Program-made: the position numbers and the translations under genes
Assembly: GCA_913776795.1 (NCBI GenBank)
Contig: CAJYRH010000566.1
Coordinates: 1-11,045, forward strand
Direction: 5' to 3'
DNA: 11,045 nucleotides
Source of the DNA: an uncultured Pseudorhodoferax sp.
GTDB lineage: Bacteria; Pseudomonadota; Gammaproteobacteria; Burkholderiales; Burkholderiaceae
Shown: positions 1-9,941 of the stretch, one piece after another
Layout: the number at the start of each line of letters is the position of its first letter
Position numbering within the stretch: the stretch's first letter is position 1
Notes under the pieces: generated by a model
Seen by the model: the letters and a program-made list of their open reading frames with translations, nothing else
What the model was told of the DNA's origin: nothing
The model's database searches: none

Positions 1-1499
1 GGCGCGACGTGGGCAGCGCCGCCATGCAGGCCCATGCGCGGCTGGCCAATGTCCATGGGCCGCAGCTGCACACGCACGACCGGGTCGGCAGGCGCGTGGA
101 CGAGGTGGAGTTCCATCCCAGTTACCACGCGCTGATGGCCGCCGCCGTCGGCGCCGGACTGCACGGCACGCCCTGGGCCGGCGGTGCGCACGCGCACCTG
201 CAGCGCGCGGCCGGCTTCATGCTGTTCACCGAGCTCGAGCCTTCCGTGTTGTGCCCGATCTCGATGACCTACGCCGTGGCGCCTGCGCTGCGCGGCAATC
301 CAGCCATCCAGGGCGACTGGTCGCCCAAGCTGCAGAGCCGCTGGTACGACCCGCACTTGCGCTTCGTCGCCGACAAGCCCGGCGTGACCATCGGCATGGG
401 CATGACGGAAAAGCAGGGCGGCTCGGACGTGCGCGCCAACACCACGCGCGCCGAGCACGTGGGCCGCGACGGCTGGGGCGAGCGCTACGCGGTCACGGGC
501 CACAAGTGGTTCTTCTCGGCGCCGATGTGCGATGCCTTCCTGGTGCTTGCGCAGGCCCCCAGCGGGCTGTCGTGCTTCTTCCTGCCGCGTGCGCTGCCAG
601 ACGGCTCCCGCAACGCCATCCGCATCCAGCGGCTCAAGGACAAGCTGGGCAACAAGGCCAATGCGAGCGCCGAGGTCGAGTTCCACGGTGCCCAGGCCTG
701 GCTGCTCGGCGAGGAGTGCCGCGGCGTGCCGCAGATCCTCGAGATGGGCACGATGACGCGGCTGGACTGCGCGCTGGGCACAGCGGGCCTCATGCGCCAG
801 GCGCTCGCGCTGGCGCTGCACCACACGGCCGAGCGCAAGGCCTTTGGCAAGACGCTGGCCTCGCAACCTCTCATGCGCAACGTGCTGGCCGACCTGGCGC
901 TGGAGTCGGAGGCCGCCACGGCGCTGGCGCTGCGCCTGGCCCACGCCTGCGACCGGCCCAACGATGCGCACGAGCAACTGATGGCCCGCTTGCTCACGCC
1001 CGTGGCCAAGTTCTGGATCTGCAAGCGCGGCAGCGGCTTCGGCCAGGAGGCCATGGAATGCCTGGGCGGCAACGGCTACGTGGAGGAGGGCGGCGCGGGC
1101 GTGATGGCCCGCATCTACCGCGAGATGCCGCTCAACTCCATCTGGGAAGGCGCCGGCAACATCATGGCGCTGGACCTGTTGCGCGCCCTGCGCAAGGGCG
1201 ACGTGGCGGCCGCGCTGGCCGCAGAACTCGCGCCTGCGCGTGGCCACGCTGCTCTGGACCGGTTGGCGCAAGCCCTGCCGCAGCGCATCGAGGCCCTGGC
1301 CGACGAGGTCCAGGCGCGGCGGCTGGCCGAGCAGATCGCGCTGGCCGTGCAGGCTGCGTTGCTCGTGCGCCATGCACCGGCCGCCGTCGCCGACGCGTTC
1401 TGCGCCTCGCGCATCGCAGGCGACTGGGGCCACAGCTACGGCGGCCTCCCGCCGGGCTGCGACTTCGACGCCATCCTGTCCCGCGCCGCGCCGCACTGA
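1..1499 (+). CDS. aidB: AidB-like acyl-CoA dehydrogenase, 5' end cut by window
   Basis: This is a flavin-dependent acyl-CoA dehydrogenase of the AidB subfamily; E. coli AidB is a DNA-binding FAD protein of the adaptive response to alkylation. The frame is open to the window edge, and the first available start (GTG at 9) is not the true one: compared with E. coli AidB (about 541 residues, from memory) roughly 50 N-terminal residues lie upstream. Counting from that GTG, the AidB hallmark GMGMTEKQGGSDV is at residues 129-141, followed by TGHKWFFS, RLKDKLGNKANAS and MTRLDCALG, all close to the E. coli protein. NSIWEGAGN puts a Glu at residue 380, in the position of the catalytic base of medium-chain acyl-CoA dehydrogenase. 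The C-terminal segment (about 400-496) corresponds to the AidB DNA-binding region but is more diverged. It is probably the first visible gene of an operon with the GST-like gene 20 nt downstream. A role in alkylation protection rather than acyl-CoA oxidation is inferred from the family and not shown here. Confidence 0.93.
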   Translation, partial: RDVGSAAMQAHARLANVHGPQLHTHDRVGRRVDEVEFHPSYHALMAAAVGAGLHGTPWAGGAHAHLQRAAGFMLFTELEPSVLCPISMTYAVAPALRGNPAIQGDWSPKLQSRWYDPHLRFVADKPGVTIGMGMTEKQGGSDVRANTTRAEHVGRDGWGERYAVTGHKWFFSAPMCDAFLVLAQAPSGLSCFFLPRALPDGSRNAIRIQRLKDKLGNKANASAEVEFHGAQAWLLGEECRGVPQILEMGTMTRLDCALGTAGLMRQALALALHHTAERKAFGKTLASQPLMRNVLADLALESEAATALALRLAHACDRPNDAHEQLMARLLTPVAKFWICKRGSGFGQEAMECLGGNGYVEEGGAGVMARIYREMPLNSIWEGAGNIMALDLLRALRKGDVAAALAAELAPARGHAALDRLAQALPQRIEALADEVQARRLAEQIALAVQAALLVRHAPAAVADAFCASRIAGDWGHSYGGLPPGCDFDAILSRAAPH

Positions 1500-1519
1500 A
1501 CGATTCCGAAGGAAGCCCC

Positions 1520-2449
1520 ATGCCCGAACTGATCCTGCACCACTACCCCACCTCGCCGTTCGCCGAGAAGATCCGCCTTGTGCTGGGCTTCAAGCAACTG
1601 GCCTACCGGTCGGTCCACATTCCGCCCATCATGCCCAAGCCCGATGTGCTGGCGCTGACCGGCGGCTACCGCAAGACGCCGCTGCTGCAGATCGGTGCCG
1701 ACATCTACTGCGACACCGCCCTCATCTGCGACGTTCTGGAGCACCGCCAGCCACAGCCCAGCCTGTACCCGCTGCAGCACAAGGGGATGGCGCGCATCCT
1801 TGCGCAGTGGGCCGACACCACCCTGTTCTGGGCCGTCATGGCCCACGCCATGCAGCCCAGGGGCCTGGCCGACATGTTCGGCAAGCTGCCGCCGGAGGCC
1901 GCCAAGGCCTTCGGCGAAGACCGCCGCGCCATGAGCCAGAACATGACGCGGCTGCGCCCGGCCGACGCCACGGCGGCGCTCAAGTCCTACCTGCGCCGGC
2001 TGTCCGACTCGCTGGAGACGCAGCACTACCTGGTCGATGCGGTGCCCGGCGTGGCCGACTTCGCTGCCTACCACCCCTTGTGGTTCGTCCGCACGCGCAC
2101 CCCCTCGATGGCAGGCGTCCTGGATGCGTTCCCGTCCGTGCTGGCCTGGATGGACCGCATGGCCGCGATCGGCCATGGCAGCCCGGACAAGCTGACCAGT
2201 TCCGAGGCCGTGGACATCGCCGCCAATGCCGAGCCCCTGCCGGTGGAGGGCCAGACTTTCCAGGACGAGCACGGCATTGCGCTGGGCAGCCGCGTGAGCA
2301 TCGCGGCCGAAACCTTCGGCCCCGAAGCCACCGAGGGCGAACTCGTGGCCGCCACGCGCATGCACTACAGCCTGCGCCGGACCGATGCGCGCGCTGGCAT
2401 GGTGCATGTGCACTTTCCGCGCATCGGCTACGTGCTGAAAGCCCTGTGA
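1520..2449 (+). CDS. Glutathione S-transferase family protein with extra C-terminal domain
   Basis: A 309-residue protein with a GST N-terminal thioredoxin fold. YPTSPFAEKIR at residues 9-19 is the active-site loop, with Ser12 where omega-like GSTs have Cys. KTPLLQ carries the conserved cis-proline (Pro54), and Asp65-Thr66 stands in the position of the Glu-Ser pair that binds the glutathione gamma-glutamyl group. An all-helical GST domain follows to about residue 230. The protein is longer than the usual 200-230 residues: from about residue 240 a tail rich in Val, Thr, Arg and short beta-like stretches (GSRVSIAAETFG, MVHVHFPRIGYVL) looks like a separate small beta domain of unknown function. 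The ATG is preceded by AAGGAAG at 1509-1515. It lies 20 nt after aidB and 28 nt before the dehydrogenase gene, so it is probably co-transcribed with both. The substrate is unknown. Cytosolic; no signal peptide is seen. Confidence 0.9.
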   Translation: MPELILHHYPTSPFAEKIRLVLGFKQLAYRSVHIPPIMPKPDVLALTGGYRKTPLLQIGADIYCDTALICDVLEHRQPQPSLYPLQHKGMARILAQWADTTLFWAVMAHAMQPRGLADMFGKLPPEAAKAFGEDRRAMSQNMTRLRPADATAALKSYLRRLSDSLETQHYLVDAVPGVADFAAYHPLWFVRTRTPSMAGVLDAFPSVLAWMDRMAAIGHGSPDKLTSSEAVDIAANAEPLPVEGQTFQDEHGIALGSRVSIAAETFGPEATEGELVAATRMHYSLRRTDARAGMVHVHFPRIGYVLKAL

Positions 2450-2477
2450 CGCCACCAGACGACAGGAGCGAACCCGC

Positions 2478-3380
2478 GTGATCACCGACTTCAAGAACAA
2501 GACTGCCGTGCTGACCGGCGCCGGCTCGGGCTTCGGCCTGGAGTGCGCGCGCATCGGCGCACGCCTGGGCATGCGCCTGGTGCTGGCCGACGTGCAGCAG
2601 GACGCACTCGACAAAGCCGCGGCCGAGATGGCTGCGCTGGGCGCCGAGGTATTGCCTTTCCGCCTGGACGTGTCCAGGGCGGAGCAGGTGGAAGCACTGG
2701 GCGCGGCCACGCTTGCGCGCTTCGGCGCGCCGCACCTCGTCTTCAACAACGCCGGCGTGGGCGCGGGCGGCCTCATCTGGGAGAACAGTGCGCGGGACTG
2801 GGAGTGGGTGTTCGGCGTCAATGTGATGGGCGTGGCCCACGGCGTGCGCGTGTTCACGCCCATGATGCTGGCGGCCGCCGAAGCGGACCCTGACTGGCGC
2901 GGCCACATCGTCAACACCGCCAGCATGGCCGGGTTGCTGACTCCGCCCAACATGGGCATCTACAACGCCAGCAAGCATGCGGTGGTGGCGCTCACCGAGA
3001 CGCTGTACCAGGATCTTGCACTGGTCACCGAACAGGTCAGCGCCTCGGTGCTGTGCCCGTACTTCGTGGCCACCGGCATCGACAACAGCGAGCGCAACCG
3101 TCCCGTGGACCTGGCTGGCGGCGCGTTGTCGCGCAGCCAGCAGGTGAGCCAAGCCATGATGGGCAAGGCGGTGGGATCGGGCAAGGTGTCGGCCTCGGAG
3201 GTCGCGCAGAAGGTCTTCGACGCGGTGGCCGCCGACCAGTTCTACATCTACAGCCACCCGCGCGCGATCGGTTCGGTGCAGGTGCGCATGGAGGACATCC
3301 TGCAGCAGCGCAACCCGACCGACCCGTTCGCCCACAAGCCCGAACTGGGCGTGGCATTGCGCAAGGCCTTGCGCGGCTGA
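2478..3380 (+). CDS. Classical short-chain dehydrogenase/reductase (SDR)
   Basis: A 300-residue NAD(P)-dependent oxidoreductase of the classical SDR family. The Rossmann glycine motif TGAGSGFG is at residues 13-20, NNAG at 90-93, catalytic Ser149 in NTAS, and the YNASK motif gives Tyr162 and Lys166, so the catalytic set is complete. Asp38 at the end of the second beta strand (LVLADV), with no basic residue in the glycine loop, suggests NAD(H) rather than NADP(H). It is about 50 residues longer than a minimal SDR; the extra length is the C-terminal segment after about residue 250. The start is GTG with AGGAG at 2464-2468, 9 nt upstream; no in-frame ATG competes nearby. It closes the aidB-GST-SDR run and ends 21 nt before the stop codon of the convergent cyclic-di-GMP gene. 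The substrate cannot be told from sequence. Confidence 0.93.
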   Translation: MITDFKNKTAVLTGAGSGFGLECARIGARLGMRLVLADVQQDALDKAAAEMAALGAEVLPFRLDVSRAEQVEALGAATLARFGAPHLVFNNAGVGAGGLIWENSARDWEWVFGVNVMGVAHGVRVFTPMMLAAAEADPDWRGHIVNTASMAGLLTPPNMGIYNASKHAVVALTETLYQDLALVTEQVSASVLCPYFVATGIDNSERNRPVDLAGGALSRSQQVSQAMMGKAVGSGKVSASEVAQKVFDAVAADQFYIYSHPRAIGSVQVRMEDILQQRNPTDPFAHKPELGVALRKALRG

Positions 3381-3392
3381 AGCCTGCGCTGC

Positions 3393-3418
3393 GCGGCCGG
3401 CTCAGTGCAGCCGGCGCG
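3393..3418. terminator. Possible bidirectional terminator hairpin between convergent genes
   Basis: GCCGGC at 3396-3401 and its self-complementary copy GCCGGC at 3410-3415 can form a stem around an 8-nt loop. The stem can be extended outward by several G-C pairs with one bulge. It lies just after the SDR stop and covers the stop codon (3402-3404, minus strand) of the GGDEF/EAL gene. No T-run follows the stem on either strand, so it is not a textbook intrinsic terminator. The position between two converging genes is the main support. Confidence 0.35.
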
Positions 3419-6389
3419 TGCGGTTCTGCTCGAACAGGTCCACCTGCAGTACGGCGTCGTCCGTGCGTTCGAGCGAAGCCGTGTAGCGGGCCAGTTCGGT
3501 GTCCTCGATGAAGCTCGCCGAGGACGAGGCCGCCAGCAGCCGCTCGGCCGATTGCGGGCGCGCGATCGCGTAGCCCTGCACGTAGTCCACGCCGATGTCC
3601 ACCAGCGTGCGCACGGTGGCGAGGTCTTCGGCCCATTCGGCCACGGTGCGCATGCCCAGGTTGCGGCCCAGGTTCACGATGGCCTCCACGATGGCCACGT
3701 TCGCCGGGTGCTTGTTCATGTTGACGATGAAGCTGCCGTCGATCTTGAGCAGGTCGGCCGGCAATTCCTTCAGGTAGGAGAACGAGGTATAGCCCGCGCC
3801 AAAGTCGTCCAGTGCGACCTTGGCGCCGTAGCTGCGCACCTTGTCGATGAAGCGCCGCGTGTTGTTGAGGTCGTGCAGCGCCACGCTCTCGGTGATCTCG
3901 AAGCACAGGAAGCTGGCGACGTGGATGTTCTGCGCCAGCAGCGCGTAGACGTCGTTCATGAACTTCTCGTCGTTGAGCGAGGCGCCCGACAGGTTCATGC
4001 AGACGAAGCGCGTGTTGCGCAGGCGCGTGAGGTGGGTGTTGAGCCAGGTCAGCGTGGCCGACAGCACCCAGCGGTCGATCATGCCCATGCGGCCGCTGTT
4101 CTCTCCCGCGGCGATCACGCGGTCCGTCGGCACCAGCTTGCCGTCGGTATCGCGCATGCGCAGCAGCACTTCGAAGTTCAGCGAGGCGTGCGGCGCCGAC
4201 AGCGACATGATGGGCTGCATCTGCAGGAACAGGCCCTCGGTCGCGCGGGCGCCAGACAGGCGCTCGACCAGTTGCAGCTCGGCATGGTGGTCCTGGAAGG
4301 CCTGCGCGTTCTTCTCGTAGACCACCAGGCCTTCGTTGTGGCGCGTCTTGGCCTCGCGGCAGGCACGGTCGGCGGTGGACACGGCATCCTTGAAGCGCGT
4401 GCCAGGGCTGACCTCGATCAGGCCGATCGATCCGCGCACGTGGAAGGCCTTGTCGCCCACACGGTAGGGCGTGCCGCCGATGGCCGACACGATCCCCTGG
4501 CAGATCACGGCGGCCAGCGGCATGCGCGTGTCCGGCATGAGGATGAGGAATTCGTCGCCGCCCATGCGGCCCAGAGCCATGCTGCCCGACAGCATGTTGC
4601 CCACGCGCGCGCAGACCTGCTGCAGCACCTCGTCGCCCGCGTTGTGGCCGAACAGGTCGTTGATGAGCTTGAAGCGGTCCAGGTCGAGGTAGGCCAGTGC
4701 CAGCGGGTGGTTGCCGTCCATGTGGCCGAGCGCGCGCTCCAGCTCGCGTTCGATGCCGCGGCGGTTCAGCACCTTGGTCAGGGCGTCGTTGTTCGCCATG
4801 AACTGCAGCTCTTCGGTCGCGCGCGAGGAATCGGTCACGTCCTGCAGGGAGCCCTCGACCTTGTCGCGGGCGCGGGCCGCCTTGACCAGGAAGCGCTTGT
4901 GCACGCTGCCGTCCGCCGGCTTGCGGCCACGCAGCTCCAGCGACACGCTGTCCTGGGTCTGTAGCAGCAGCTGCAACAGTTGCTGCCAGGCCCCTTCGTG
5001 GAAATACCGGTCCCAAGCCTCGCGGCCCGACGCCAGCACGTCGGCGCCCAACATGGTGCGCAGCGCCGGATTGGCGCTGGTGAAGCGGCCTTGCAGGTCC
5101 AGCGTGAACAGGCCGATGGGCATGGCCTCGAAGGTGTGCTCCAGCTGGGCCTGTGCTTCCAGCCGCTGGTTGTGCTCCTGGCGCATCTGCTCGGCGATGG
5201 CCAGCGAAGCCAGCAGGCTGGACGACAGGGCGGCCGTGACGCTGTTGACGGCGCCGATCAGGCCGCGCATGCCCATCGCTGCCGAGGCCACCTCGTAGAG
5301 GCTGGCAGTCAGCGTCACCGCCAGCGAGGCGCTGTACCACATGGCGACGCGCGAGCGCGTGCGGTGCAGGATCCGGCCCAGCAGGAACACCGCAATGCAG
5401 GTGCCCACGCCGGTCGCCGCCCAGATGAAGGGCAGCACCGTGGCGTAGGGCAGAAAGGCCGACATCACCAGCAGCGGCACCGGCGGCCACATGATGACGC
5501 GCAGCAGCGGCGAAAAGCCCACCTTGGCCAGGTCGTCGCGGAACAGCTCTCGGAACAGCGTGGCCGTGAGCGTGTAATACAGCGACATCGTGAACAGCCG
5601 CATGCGCGGCAACCACTCCGTCGGCACCGTCCGCCCCAGCCATTGGGCATCCCAGCCGGCGGACAGCGCGGCCATGCGCAGGTTCACCAGCAGCCAGACT
5701 GCGAACAGCACATACAGGCCGCTGCGGTTGATCAGGGCGGTGGTCAGGACGAACAGGGCCAGCACGATCAGGCCCCCGTCCAGCAGGCCCGCGTTGCGGT
5801 GGAACTCGAAGCCGGATCCGGCCAGGGCGGCCGTGGGCCAACTCAGCACGGTGATGCGCGCCGGCCCCACGAAGCGGCTCTCGCACAGCAGCGCCGGCGG
5901 ATTGCCGGCCGCGTCCAGCCGCAATGCAAAGCCGGCCTTCGCGGGCGCCAGATGGCCGCTGCTGGTGGTCCGGTTGGTGCTGCCCAGCGGCACCAGCGTT
6001 GCGGCGTTCCAACAGCGCAGGTCGGTCGCGTGGCGCGAGGCAAATTCAACGCTGTCGCCGGCGAAATCGACCTGCTGCGCGGACAAGGGCACCAGCAACC
6101 AGAAGGGGGCTTCGGAAAGTTGTGTGTCGTACTGCACTGTGGGCGGTGGCGCCGCCTTCAGAAGCTCCAGTGCCTGCTGCGGCACCAGGTCCGCGTCGGC
6201 GGCAGGCGCCTGGACGACCTGGAACGACAGCTTGCGCGCACCTGTGCTGGCGTACTGGTTGTTCCAGGACAGGAGCGCGACAACGCTCACCACCAGCAGC
6301 ACGGCCGGCAGTGCGTAGATTCCCATCGCATACAAGGCCCTGTCCAGGCTCTTGTTCAGCCGAGAAAGCCGCAGCACGCTGCCGTTCAT
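3402..6389 (-). CDS. Membrane 7TM-DISM/PAS/GGDEF/EAL cyclic-di-GMP turnover protein
   Basis: A 995-residue inner-membrane signalling protein. A basic N-terminus is followed by a membrane segment (about residues 22-43), then a probable periplasmic domain to about 195. About seven hydrophobic helices follow (about 197-395), an arrangement like 7TMR-DISM sensors. A PAS domain (about 410-525) follows the helix ending IAEQMRQEHNQ. The GGDEF domain has an intact RMGGDEF signature (610-614), but the RxxD inhibitory site upstream is replaced (Ser-Gly-Ser-Met). The EAL domain has the variant EVL at 740-742 and keeps the usual metal and catalytic positions: Asn in MNLSG, Glu in EITES, Asp861-Asp862 in DDFGAGY, Lys in LLKIDGSF, Glu in VAEWAE and Gln in QGY. 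Both cyclase and phosphodiesterase activity are therefore possible. I chose the ATG at 6389; the frame stays open 52 codons upstream, but that stretch has AT-rich, rare codons (AGA, ATA, TTA) unlike the gene. Only a weak ribosome site is seen. The acyltransferase gene lies upstream in the same direction. Confidence 0.93.
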   Translation of the reverse strand: MNGSVLRLSRLNKSLDRALYAMGIYALPAVLLVVSVVALLSWNNQYASTGARKLSFQVVQAPAADADLVPQQALELLKAAPPPTVQYDTQLSEAPFWLLVPLSAQQVDFAGDSVEFASRHATDLRCWNAATLVPLGSTNRTTSSGHLAPAKAGFALRLDAAGNPPALLCESRFVGPARITVLSWPTAALAGSGFEFHRNAGLLDGGLIVLALFVLTTALINRSGLYVLFAVWLLVNLRMAALSAGWDAQWLGRTVPTEWLPRMRLFTMSLYYTLTATLFRELFRDDLAKVGFSPLLRVIMWPPVPLLVMSAFLPYATVLPFIWAATGVGTCIAVFLLGRILHRTRSRVAMWYSASLAVTLTASLYEVASAAMGMRGLIGAVNSVTAALSSSLLASLAIAEQMRQEHNQRLEAQAQLEHTFEAMPIGLFTLDLQGRFTSANPALRTMLGADVLASGREAWDRYFHEGAWQQLLQLLLQTQDSVSLELRGRKPADGSVHKRFLVKAARARDKVEGSLQDVTDSSRATEELQFMANNDALTKVLNRRGIERELERALGHMDGNHPLALAYLDLDRFKLINDLFGHNAGDEVLQQVCARVGNMLSGSMALGRMGGDEFLILMPDTRMPLAAVICQGIVSAIGGTPYRVGDKAFHVRGSIGLIEVSPGTRFKDAVSTADRACREAKTRHNEGLVVYEKNAQAFQDHHAELQLVERLSGARATEGLFLQMQPIMSLSAPHASLNFEVLLRMRDTDGKLVPTDRVIAAGENSGRMGMIDRWVLSATLTWLNTHLTRLRNTRFVCMNLSGASLNDEKFMNDVYALLAQNIHVASFLCFEITESVALHDLNNTRRFIDKVRSYGAKVALDDFGAGYTSFSYLKELPADLLKIDGSFIVNMNKHPANVAIVEAIVNLGRNLGMRTVAEWAEDLATVRTLVDIGVDYVQGYAIARPQSAERLLAASSSASFIEDTELARYTASLERTDDAVLQVDLFEQNRTRRLH

Positions 6390-6560
6390 GTTGTTCTCAG
6401 TCCGCCGAATGCCTAAGCCGAAGCGGCCGATGTCGTGTTCAACCGACCGCAAATTGAAACAAATTATGAAGCTAATTCGGCAGATGCTGAAGCAGATGAA
6501 GGGGCGCGACACGCAATTCCGAACGCCAGTCCGGGCATTTCTCACGCGGCGCGCGCACGG
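6390..6560 (-). promoter_or_regulatory. Leader of GGDEF/EAL gene with AT-rich candidate promoter
   Basis: This 171-nt gap between the two minus-strand genes is distinctly AT-richer than its surroundings at about 6445-6485. Read on the minus strand it holds CATAAT (6468 to 6463), one mismatch from the -10 consensus, but the sequence 17 nt upstream (TTCAGC) is a poor -35 box. The region may give the sensor gene its own promoter or may simply be a leader within a two-gene transcript. The promoter call is weak and rests mainly on composition. Confidence 0.3.
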
Positions 6561-7325
6561 CTACATGTGCATGAGCGGCCGCGCCTGCACGGCCGAGCCG
6601 TGCGGCCGTTCTCTTCCGGGCAATGCGGCGTCCAAGTCGATATCCACGTGGTTCGTTCGGAACACGAACTCGAACAGAGGGTGCTGCAATTCGGCCCAGT
6701 GCTGTTCGGCGCCGGTGACTTCCAGGCACATGATGCGGTGTGGCAAATTGCCAACATGGGCGAGGGGGACGTAGCCGAGCAGCGGGTCCACGTCCTTGAA
6801 CAGCAGGCGCTCGTACTGGCGGTCGATGGGCGAGCGGGCAGTGATGACCATCCACTCGATCTGCTGCTGCTGGCAATACAGGAAGAATGCCTTGAACAGC
6901 ACCGTCTTGACGGCACGGCCCATGGCAGGCTCACCAACGCCCAGCCTGGTGGCCTCGGCCAGGGGACTGTGGCGCATGCGCTGTGGCAGCGTCAGTGAAT
7001 GTTCCAGCGGCAGCGGGGCCAGCGCGTTGGTCTGGATGCGCATGCTTCCCAGCGGCGTGCCGTCGAGCTTGGATTCGGCAAGCAGCACGACGGTGCCGTC
7101 CATGGTGTCGTAGGACTCGGGCAGCCGCAGGCTCTCCGCGAACGCCGGCACATGGCGGGCATAGGCGTTGTGTCTCACGTGCACGGCCTTGTGCAGGTCG
7201 GCTTCCGAGCGCACCACCCGCACGCTGAATGGCAGCCGTTCCGTCTGGGTCGGCAGCGCCAGCAGATCCTGCGTGCGCGACCAGCCAGAAGGCGCCGGCC
7301 GACCATGGTGTTCATTCAGATTCAC
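6561..7325 (-). CDS. FeeM-like N-acyl amino acid synthase (GNAT/LuxI-fold acyltransferase)
   Basis: A 254-residue cytosolic protein resembling FeeM-type N-acyl amino acid synthases, which join a fatty acyl group from acyl carrier protein to an amino acid and share a fold with LuxI autoinducer synthases. Visible landmarks in LuxI/FeeM order are VRHNAYA (Arg51), YDTMDG (Asp73, Asp76), GSMRIQ (Arg96) and EATRLGV (Glu124, Arg127), the last like the E-x-SR motif of LuxI. The core is about residues 33-205; a tail of about 50 residues follows and is less recognisable. I chose the GTG start at 7325 because GGGGGAGGA (minus strand, 7339 to 7331) ends about 6 nt upstream. The frame remains open to an ATG at 7538, but that would overlap the divergent tex start and has no comparable ribosome site. 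It is divergent from tex and upstream of the GGDEF/EAL gene. The acyl chain and amino acid are unknown; a different GNAT-type acyltransferase role remains possible. Confidence 0.8.
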   Translation of the reverse strand: MNLNEHHGRPAPSGWSRTQDLLALPTQTERLPFSVRVVRSEADLHKAVHVRHNAYARHVPAFAESLRLPESYDTMDGTVVLLAESKLDGTPLGSMRIQTNALAPLPLEHSLTLPQRMRHSPLAEATRLGVGEPAMGRAVKTVLFKAFFLYCQQQQIEWMVITARSPIDRQYERLLFKDVDPLLGYVPLAHVGNLPHRIMCLEVTGAEQHWAELQHPLFEFVFRTNHVDIDLDAALPGRERPHGSAVQARPLMHM

Positions 7326-7498
7326 AGCAATCCTCCCCCGACTGGCCCGCGCTGCGACAACTGCCCGCCTGGACCCGCCCTGTACATGTGAATGAATGTA
7401 AATTTCGGTTTTCGCTAGCAGAAGTCCCGGTTTGGATGAAGCGCGTGTAGGTGTTTGGGAGACAGAACATCCATTGAACGGTGGAGGCAGCCGGCGCA
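7326..7498. promoter_or_regulatory. Divergent intergenic region between FeeM-like gene and tex
   Basis: This is the only head-to-head gap in the window (173 nt) and must carry transcription start signals for the acyltransferase gene (minus) and probably tex (plus). An AT-rich core runs from about 7383 to 7415. It contains the interrupted palindrome TACAT-N8-ATGTA at 7383-7400. No convincing -35/-10 pair stands out on either strand. Strong ribosome sites lie at both edges: the complement of 7331-7339 for the minus gene, and GGAGG at 7483-7487 for tex. Confidence 0.5.
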
Positions 7499-9913
<2,415 letters not shown>

Positions 9914-9941
9914 AGCGAGGCAGGCCCTGCGCCCGGACACC

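Noticed and set aside
251..2449. A 732-codon plus-strand frame that would fuse an upstream stretch to the GST-like protein.
   Set aside because: Residues before the internal Met at 1520 are an Arg/Ala/Gly-rich out-of-frame reading of aidB; the GST fold begins right after the ATG at 1520, which has its own ribosome site.
3037..6012. A 991-codon minus-strand open frame overlapping the GGDEF/EAL and SDR genes in another frame.
   Set aside because: It is a shifted-frame shadow of the real GGDEF/EAL gene, rich in Arg, Ala, Gly and Pro, and shows no domain.
3405..6416. Long plus-strand frames (519 and 478 codons) opposite the GGDEF/EAL gene.
   Set aside because: Their products are His/Gln/Val/Arg-rich without motifs, and the opposite strand has a complete multi-domain protein.
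6390..6545. A 52-residue N-terminal extension of the GGDEF/EAL protein from a GTG at 6545.
   Set aside because: Codon use there is AT-rich with rare codons and unlike the gene; the ATG at 6389 precedes a typical basic N-terminus plus membrane anchor.
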